Assembly (NCBI GenBank): GCA_944377425.1
Contig: CALWEX010000003.1
Coordinates: 1-45,370, forward strand
DNA length: 45,370 nucleotides
Source of the DNA: an uncultured Clostridia bacterium
Lineage (GTDB): Bacteria > Bacillota > Clostridia > Lachnospirales > Anaerotignaceae
Reading direction: 5' to 3'
Shown here: positions 40,780 through 45,370 of the stretch, piece by piece
Position numbering within the stretch: position 1 is the stretch's first letter
Layout: every line of letters starts with the position of its first letter
The notes under the pieces: model-generated
What the model was told of the DNA's origin: nothing
The model's input: the letters and a program-made list of their open reading frames with translations, nothing else
The model's database searches: none
Position numbers and translations under genes: made by a program

Positions 40780-42354
40780 TTATTCAATATACGTATTGGC
40801 ATCCAGCAGATAATATTCCGAAGGATTTGTTTTAAGGCCTTTAACGCTACTATTCATTACATATACATATTTTGAATGGCCCACAACAATATAACCCACA
40901 TCTTCACAAACAAGCTTTTGAACTTCTTTAGCCAGCTCTGTGCGTTTTTCCGCATCAAACTCGCGTGTCATCTGGTTTATAATGCTGTCAACTTCTGCGT
41001 TTGAGTAATGACCATAATTGCTGCTGCCATTTGTTTTAAATGCAATATTGGCAAAATACAGTGGGTCGCCTGTAGGACACATTGTAAAGCTTACCATAAG
41101 CAAATCAAAATCGCCAGTCTTTTGCTGCTCTGCTACAGACTCATAAACCTCAACTTTAAGGTCAATACCCACTTCTTTTAAACTAGAAGCCATTTCCTCA
41201 CAGAACATTGAAAGCTCGGCTTTTGTGCTGTAAGTAGCAATTCTAAGTGAAACTGGCTTGCCATCTTTTTCTACAATTCCATCACCATTGGTATCTGTGT
41301 ATCCCGCATCTGACAGAACTTTTTTAGCACCTTCAATGTCATATCCACCTGTTAAATCCTCTTTAGAACCAAAATCCATAAAGTCAGGATATAATCCGTT
41401 AGTAGGTACAGAAGCACCTTTATTTAATATTTCGGCATAGCCCTGTTTATTTATGCACATGCTTATTGCTTTTCTTATATTTATGTCCTGTATAAACTCA
41501 TTATTATAATTCATAAATATAACTTGTCCTCTTGAGCCTGCCACACCATCTACATTATATTTTGATGCATCATTAAAAAGCTCAAGGCTTGTGCCTGGTA
41601 TGCTTACAGAAAGGTCGCTCTCCCCTGTCTGCTGAGCCATTACAAGTGAGTTAGTATCAGAAATTATATTAAACACTGCTGATTTAAGTTTTGGAGTGCC
41701 GCCCCAGTAGCTGTCATATCTCTCAACATTTGCTTGTTTGTTTACTTCGTAGCTTACAGCCTTAAAAGGCCCTGTGCCTATTGGAGTTTGAGCTATAGAC
41801 TCATCATCTGTTACATAATATACAGCTGAAAGCGTCTCTGTAAGGCCATTTATAAACGCCGGAACAGGCTCTGTTGTTTTTACTGTAAGGCTCTGACCTG
41901 AGGCTTCTATTTGGCTTATAAACAAAAGCTCGCCTAACCTTGGATTTTTGCTAAGTGTTCTTTCCCAACAGGCTTTAACGCTCTCTGCTGTCATTTTTTC
42001 GCCGTTTTGGAATGTTACGTCATCTCTTAATGTAATTACCCATGTAGTATCGTCTGTCATTTCGCATGAAAGGGCCAAAAGCGGCTGAGGAACAAGGCTG
42101 TCATCAAGTTTATAAAGTGTTTCTGTTATACCGTATCTTGATGTATACCAGCTGTTCCAACTTTCTGCTGGGTCAAGGCTTGTAGGGCCTTGGGTATCGG
42201 CAAAAACTGCTGTTTCTTTTGTATTTGAATCTGTTTGAGTTTCTACTTCTGCACTTTGGGCGCTTTGGCTACTGCCGTTAGAAGCTCCGCAGGCTGTAAA
42301 AAGCATAATAGAGCATAAAGCAAAAACTGTAGTTTTAAATAGCTTTATATTCAT
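40780..42354 (-). CDS. Substrate-binding lipoprotein of the nickel/peptide ABC transporter
   Basis: 524 residues, SBP_bac_5 family. Signal peptide with lipobox LFTAC; the lipid-carrying residue is Cys22, followed by a Ser/Gln-rich linker. Body typical of NikA/DppA: GPTSLDPAESWNSW near 55-68, LYKLDDSLVPQPLLALS, WVITLRDDVTFQNGEKMTAESV near 109-130, GTGPFKAVSYE near 188-198, NIRKAISMCINKQGYAEI near 297-314, and a Ca-binding-like DTNGDGIVEKDG. It captures the ligand outside the membrane. Overall form and length resemble NikA, but no nickel-binding residue can be confirmed. Placed between the permease and ATPase genes. Confidence 0.92.
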   Translation of the reverse strand: MNIKLFKTTVFALCSIMLFTACGASNGSSQSAQSAEVETQTDSNTKETAVFADTQGPTSLDPAESWNSWYTSRYGITETLYKLDDSLVPQPLLALSCEMTDDTTWVITLRDDVTFQNGEKMTAESVKACWERTLSKNPRLGELLFISQIEASGQSLTVKTTEPVPAFINGLTETLSAVYYVTDDESIAQTPIGTGPFKAVSYEVNKQANVERYDSYWGGTPKLKSAVFNIISDTNSLVMAQQTGESDLSVSIPGTSLELFNDASKYNVDGVAGSRGQVIFMNYNNEFIQDINIRKAISMCINKQGYAEILNKGASVPTNGLYPDFMDFGSKEDLTGGYDIEGAKKVLSDAGYTDTNGDGIVEKDGKPVSLRIATYSTKAELSMFCEEMASSLKEVGIDLKVEVYESVAEQQKTGDFDLLMVSFTMCPTGDPLYFANIAFKTNGSSNYGHYSNAEVDSIINQMTREFDAEKRTELAKEVQKLVCEDVGYIVVGHSKYVYVMNSSVKGLKTNPSEYYLLDANTYIE

Positions 42355-42376
42355 AAAAGTCTCCTTTTAATTATAT

Positions 42377-43189
42377 TTAATTCCTTGTGCCTAAAACATC
42401 CCTTATCTTTTCACCAAAAAGGTTAAATATAACCGCAGTTATAAATATAGCTGCACCAGGCACCAATACAAGGGAAATATTTGTTTGAATGTAATCTTTG
42501 CCCGTATTCATCATAGCGCCCCATTCAGCCATAGGCGACTGAACACCTACACCTAAATATGAAAGTGCTGCCACTTCCATTATCATTGAGGCTATGCCTA
42601 AAGACGCACTAACAATTAAAGGCGGTATAATGTTTGGCAGTATATGCCTAAACATTATTTTAATTTCGCCGCAGCCGCATATTTTAGCTGCTTTAATAAA
42701 TGTGCGCTCTTTAACGCTTCGGATAAGGCTTCGGGCCATTCTGGCGTATTCTGCCCACTCTACAATACAAAGGGCTATAATTGTATTTTTAATGCCTATA
42801 CCCAGTACTCCGGCTATAGCTATAGCCAATATTATTTTAGGAAATGCTTGGGTAATAGATATTATTTTAGTTAAAACCATATCAACAGCGCCGCCTGTAT
42901 ACCCGGAAAAAACACCAATTACAGTGCCTAAAACAAATACAGATGCAGTTATAATTAAACTGCTGAATATAGACACCCTTCCGCCGTAAAGCATTCGTGA
43001 AAGAAGGCACCTGCCTAATGGGTCTGTACCCAGCGGAAACTGCTGACAAGGACCCTTTAAGGCATCCATAAGGCTTGATTTATTTGGGTCATTTGGTGCC
43101 AAAACAGGAGCAAAAACCGCTGCGGCAATTAAAAGCATAATTAATACTGCCAAAACCCAAAAGGACACGGGGTATTTTTTACGTTCCAT
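42377..43189 (-). CDS. Nickel/peptide ABC transporter permease (DppC/NikC type)
   Basis: 270 residues, six membrane helices. N-terminal FPLGTDPLGRCLLSRMLYGGRVS (about 50-72) is the standard DppC segment; the EAA-type ATPase-coupling loop is at RHILPNIIPPLIVSASLG (about 176-193) followed by SYLGVGVQSPMAEWG. Its ATG overlaps the stop of the DppB-type gene by one base, so translation is coupled. Works with the DppB-type permease as the translocation pore. Confidence 0.94.
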   Translation of the reverse strand: MERKKYPVSFWVLAVLIMLLIAAAVFAPVLAPNDPNKSSLMDALKGPCQQFPLGTDPLGRCLLSRMLYGGRVSIFSSLIITASVFVLGTVIGVFSGYTGGAVDMVLTKIISITQAFPKIILAIAIAGVLGIGIKNTIIALCIVEWAEYARMARSLIRSVKERTFIKAAKICGCGEIKIMFRHILPNIIPPLIVSASLGIASMIMEVAALSYLGVGVQSPMAEWGAMMNTGKDYIQTNISLVLVPGAAIFITAVIFNLFGEKIRDVLGTRN

Positions 43190-44151
43190 TACATACGCCC
43201 CCTTTTAAGCCTTGGGTCTATAATATCTCCGGCAACATCAACTGCAAAATTAACAATTAAAAATATAACCGCTGTCCACAGCACAAAGCCCTGTATCATG
43301 TAATAATCAAGGCGCATTACCGACTCTACTGCAAGCTTTCCCATGCCGTCCCAAGAGAAAATAGTTTCTATAACCGACGCTCCACCCAGCATAATGCCAA
43401 AGTATGTACCGCACCATGTTAAAATTGGCACAGCAGAGTTTTTAAGCACATGCTTAAATAAAATTTCTCTTTCACTTATTCCTCTTGCAAATGCGCCCAT
43501 TACATAGTCCTTATTCATTTCTTCTAATATAACAGCTCTTACCTGACGAATATATTTAGAAGAACACTGTATAATAAGCACTAATGCCGGCAGTATAATG
43601 CCTTTTGGGCTTCTTTGGGCAATAACCGGCAGCATTTGGAGTTTAAGGGCAAAAAGCCACAGCAACAAAAGCGATATAAAAAACGATGGCATAGATATAC
43701 CCAAAAAGGAAAATATACGTACAATATTATCCAAAGCCTTATCTTTTTTTACGGCGCAGTAAATTCCCAGCGGTACTGATATTAATACGGTAATTAATAA
43801 AGACACAGCAGTTAATGCTACTGTAGGCACGGCATGGTCTGTTATTTCTTCACTAACAGGCTTAGATGTAGTCATAGAAGTCCCTAAATCGCCATGAACA
43901 ACATTATTAAGCCATAAAGCATACTGCTGTATAAAAGGCTTATCAAGGCCCATTTTCTTTTCCTGTTCCTCTATAGCCTCCTGCGAAATCTGGCCTACGT
44001 TTCCACTATTTCCCATAAGATAAATTTCAGCCGGGTTTACAGGTGAAATATGCAGTATAAAAAATGTAATTAAAGTTATGCCTATTAATATAACTGTTGT
44101 TTGAATAGCGCTTAGGGCTATTTTTTTGCATACAGTGCCTAAATGTCTCAT
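43189..44151 (-). CDS. Nickel/peptide ABC transporter permease (DppB/NikB type)
   Basis: 320 residues, six membrane helices. Typical DppB features: ITLITFFILHISPVNPAEIY near 23-42, the QEKKMGLDKPFIQQYALWL periplasmic segment near 63-81 with GDLGTSMTTSKPV, and the coupling loop KHVLKNSAVPILTWCGTYFG near 233-252 followed by IETIFSWDGMGKL. Ten bases after the methyltransferase gene and overlapping the DppC-type gene. Confidence 0.94.
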   Translation of the reverse strand: MRHLGTVCKKIALSAIQTTVILIGITLITFFILHISPVNPAEIYLMGNSGNVGQISQEAIEEQEKKMGLDKPFIQQYALWLNNVVHGDLGTSMTTSKPVSEEITDHAVPTVALTAVSLLITVLISVPLGIYCAVKKDKALDNIVRIFSFLGISMPSFFISLLLLWLFALKLQMLPVIAQRSPKGIILPALVLIIQCSSKYIRQVRAVILEEMNKDYVMGAFARGISEREILFKHVLKNSAVPILTWCGTYFGIMLGGASVIETIFSWDGMGKLAVESVMRLDYYMIQGFVLWTAVIFLIVNFAVDVAGDIIDPRLKRGRM

Positions 44152-44160
44152 TTTACCGCC

Positions 44161-44883
44161 TTATTTTTTTACGCAAATTAAAAATTCCTGATTTTTCTCA
44201 TACTGTAATTGCTCCAGTTTGGAGTAAATACTGCTGTTGAGCTCAGTTTCGCATAAAACACCGTCGGTCTGCTGTTTATTCCAAAAATCTACATCCCACT
44301 GAGGCCTTGCCTGATATGTAAGCGGAAAGTCATGTGCCATCTGCTCCATTTCGTTGGCCTTTGTATAAACAAAACCGTTGTTTTTCTCTACGTTTTTCCT
44401 GTGCTCTTTATAAACTTTTATAGACTCGTCGTCTCTTAAATAACCATACCAGTCGGCATCGAAATATACCATTGTACCGCCTTTTTTAAGGAGTTTATAC
44501 CATGACTCAAGTGTTTTTTCCGGCTCTTTCTGCATCCAAACAACATCTCTTGAAAGTATCATATCAAAACTGTCTTCCTCAAAAGGCATTTCGTCGCCTA
44601 CTACTTTAAAGTCAACGCTTACATTTTCCTGCTGCGCGTTTTGTACAGCATGATAAATCATTTGGCCACTTCTGTCAACCGCGCTTACGTTATATCCCTC
44701 TTTTGCCATTAATATTGCAAGAAATCCCGGGCCTGTGCCTATATCAAGAATTTTGGCGTTTTTACCTTCTGGCATGTATTTATTTAATACGCTTTTCCAT
44801 TTTTCTTTTCTGTCAAGTTGGCTTATATTCTGTTTGCTATAGCTTTCAGCGCGTTCATCCCAGTAATTGTCTACACTATTCAT
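44161..44883 (-). CDS. Class I SAM-dependent methyltransferase leading the ABC operon
   Basis: 240 residues from the ATG at 44883, supported by AGGGAGG; an upstream ATG in frame lacks a ribosome site and falls on the attenuator. Rossmann methyltransferase: motif I LDIGTGPGF (about 46-54), acidic Asp70 in SAVDRSG, motif II-like GDEMPFEEDSFDMILSRD near 107-124, and KKGGTMVYF near 143-151. The C-terminal part (about 155-240) is helical with PQWDVDFWNKQQ. It belongs to the Methyltransf_11/25 group; the substrate is unknown. Because it is the first gene of a nickel/peptide importer operon, it may modify the imported ligand or make a metallophore-like compound; that is inference. Confidence 0.88.
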   Translation of the reverse strand: MNSVDNYWDERAESYSKQNISQLDRKEKWKSVLNKYMPEGKNAKILDIGTGPGFLAILMAKEGYNVSAVDRSGQMIYHAVQNAQQENVSVDFKVVGDEMPFEEDSFDMILSRDVVWMQKEPEKTLESWYKLLKKGGTMVYFDADWYGYLRDDESIKVYKEHRKNVEKNNGFVYTKANEMEQMAHDFPLTYQARPQWDVDFWNKQQTDGVLCETELNSSIYSKLEQLQYEKNQEFLICVKK

Positions 44884-44903
44884 AAATACATTCCTCCCTA
44901 AAC

Positions 44904-44956
44904 AAAAAACCACGAAAACAAAACATAGTCATACAAACTATATTTTGCCTTCGTGG
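44904..44956 (-). terminator. Leader terminator (attenuator) of the methyltransferase-ABC operon
   Basis: Minus strand CCACGAA (44950-44956) pairs with TTCGTGG (44910-44916), continued inside by CAAAATATAGT with ACTATGTTTTG (one G-U), then TTTTTT (44904-44909). It is a complete intrinsic terminator between promoter and ribosome site, so expression must be controlled by read-through. Confidence 0.8.
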
Positions 44957-45001
44957 CATTTAAAAATCCTTTGTTATATTACTTAAACCCGCTTCGTGCG
45001 G
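44946..45001 (-). promoter_or_regulatory. Tandem ACGAA-loop hairpins in the leader
   Basis: Minus strand CCGC-ACGAA-GCGG (44989-45001) and TGCC-ACGAA-GGCA (44946-44958): two small hairpins with the same 5-nt loop, 30 bases apart. The second uses the 5' arm of the terminator, so it would be an antiterminator. This could be a ligand-binding RNA or a protein-binding site; it is not a match to a riboswitch class that I know. Confidence 0.55.
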
Positions 45002-45021
45002 AAATTAATTATCTGTGAGAA

Positions 45022-45050
45022 ATTTTAACATACACAGCAAACTGTGTCAA
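45022..45050 (-). promoter_or_regulatory. Strong promoter with palindromic operator
   Basis: Minus strand TTGACA (45045-45050), a 17-bp spacer, TAAAAT (45022-45027) preceded by TGT (extended -10). The spacer holds ACACAG-TTTG-CTGTGT on the minus strand (45032-45047), a perfect 6+6 palindrome touching the -35, a likely repressor site. A further inverted repeat acattgt/acaatgt (45070-45076/45092-45098) lies upstream. Confidence 0.8.
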
Positions 45051-45206
45051 TATAACAAGTGAACAAGAAACATTGTTTAAAATATACATATACAATGTCA
45101 CATGTTATATGTTATATATGTATAGTTACTATGTATTTTAAACATTAGACACATTAAATTTAGTATGTTAATCTTTAAATATGTCAAAAATTAACTATTT
45201 AGATTA

Positions 45207-45370
45207 TTTGCTGACAATATTGTTGTTATTCGCTACGGCGGACCTAAAGGCGAGCCTGGAATGAGGGAAATGTGCAACGTGCTTAAATACATGATTGGTC
45301 AGGGACTTGGCGACAGCGTAGCCTTAATTACAGATGGACGCTTTTCCGGCACAAATAACGGCTGTTTTGT
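45207..45370 (+). pseudogene. C-terminal part of an IlvD/Edd-type dehydratase lacking its 5' end
   Basis: The plus frame from about 45207 to the window edge reads [54 protein letters not shown]. This is the conserved C-terminal domain of dihydroxy-acid dehydratase (branched-chain amino-acid synthesis): RYxGPKGxPGMxEM and [10 protein letters not shown]. The frame is closed upstream by TAA at 45192-45194 and has no start codon or ribosome site, so roughly the first 400 residues are missing. It continues beyond the window. Remnant of a broken ilvD, or an internal breakpoint of an assembly. Confidence 0.8.

Noticed and set aside
44946..45001. Guanidine-II (mini-ykkC) riboswitch
   Set aside because: That class has ACGR tetraloops; here the loop is ACGAA with 5 nt and different closing pairs, and the downstream genes are not guanidine exporters or carboxylases.

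Overview
The window looks like the chromosome of a low-GC, spore-forming, strictly fermentative Clostridia member, probably near Lachnospirales and possibly Anaerotignum-like. The support is AT-rich intergenic DNA, strong GGAGG ribosome sites with some GTG/TTG starts, an alpha/beta SASP gene and a CotS-like coat gene, and an Etf/acyl-CoA dehydrogenase/lactate dehydrogenase operon of the kind used by amino-acid and lactate fermenters. The genus is a guess.

Left part (1-9.4 kb): two copies of a structured, GC-rich interspersed repeat abut the 3' stub of an XRE-type repressor gene. A minus-strand operon follows: FAD-linked (D-)lactate dehydrogenase, four tandem acyl-CoA dehydrogenases, etfB, etfA. 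One Etf pair probably serves all five flavoenzymes. The leader contains an extended -10 promoter, candidate operators and a hairpin after the first gene.

9.4-21.5 kb holds mostly housekeeping and transport genes on the minus strand: a 60-residue membrane peptide, phosphoglucomutase, a PEGA-domain membrane protein, a CotS-like pseudokinase, the CCA-adding enzyme, an AI-2E family protein, an AGCS amino-acid:sodium symporter, an AEC carrier and a PLP transsulfuration-family lyase. 21.7-26.5 kb holds a zinc deacylase-like protein, a second, divergent PLP lyase, a free-standing B3/B4 protein and a MerR regulator. The promoters of the AGCS symporter, the deacylase-like gene and the second lyase share a TTGACT box, a 19-bp spacer and related ACYCTATWGT half-sites, so they look like one MerR-type regulon.

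26.5-30.9 kb: ruvAB, a DUF2238-like membrane protein, a SASP gene, and a PucR regulator. The PucR gene is divergent from a plus-strand operon (31.1-37.1 kb): DUF819 transporter, two unrecognised proteins, an M20 deacylase, a third unrecognised protein, and a LarA-type protein with all four nickel-pincer catalytic positions. This is the best candidate here for an undescribed catabolic system. Its transporter and deacylase genes each carry one in-frame TAA in an otherwise intact frame.

37.4-45.4 kb: a copper amine oxidase N-domain secreted protein, a tRNA-like sequence with an abnormal 8-nt anticodon loop and its own terminator, then a minus-strand nickel/peptide ABC transporter operon led by a methyltransferase. 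That operon has a strong promoter over a perfect palindrome and a leader with two hairpins sharing the loop ACGAA, the second mutually exclusive with an intrinsic terminator. At the right edge lies the C-terminal part of an ilvD-type dehydratase with no start, suggesting that a breakpoint or insertion boundary lies just before it.
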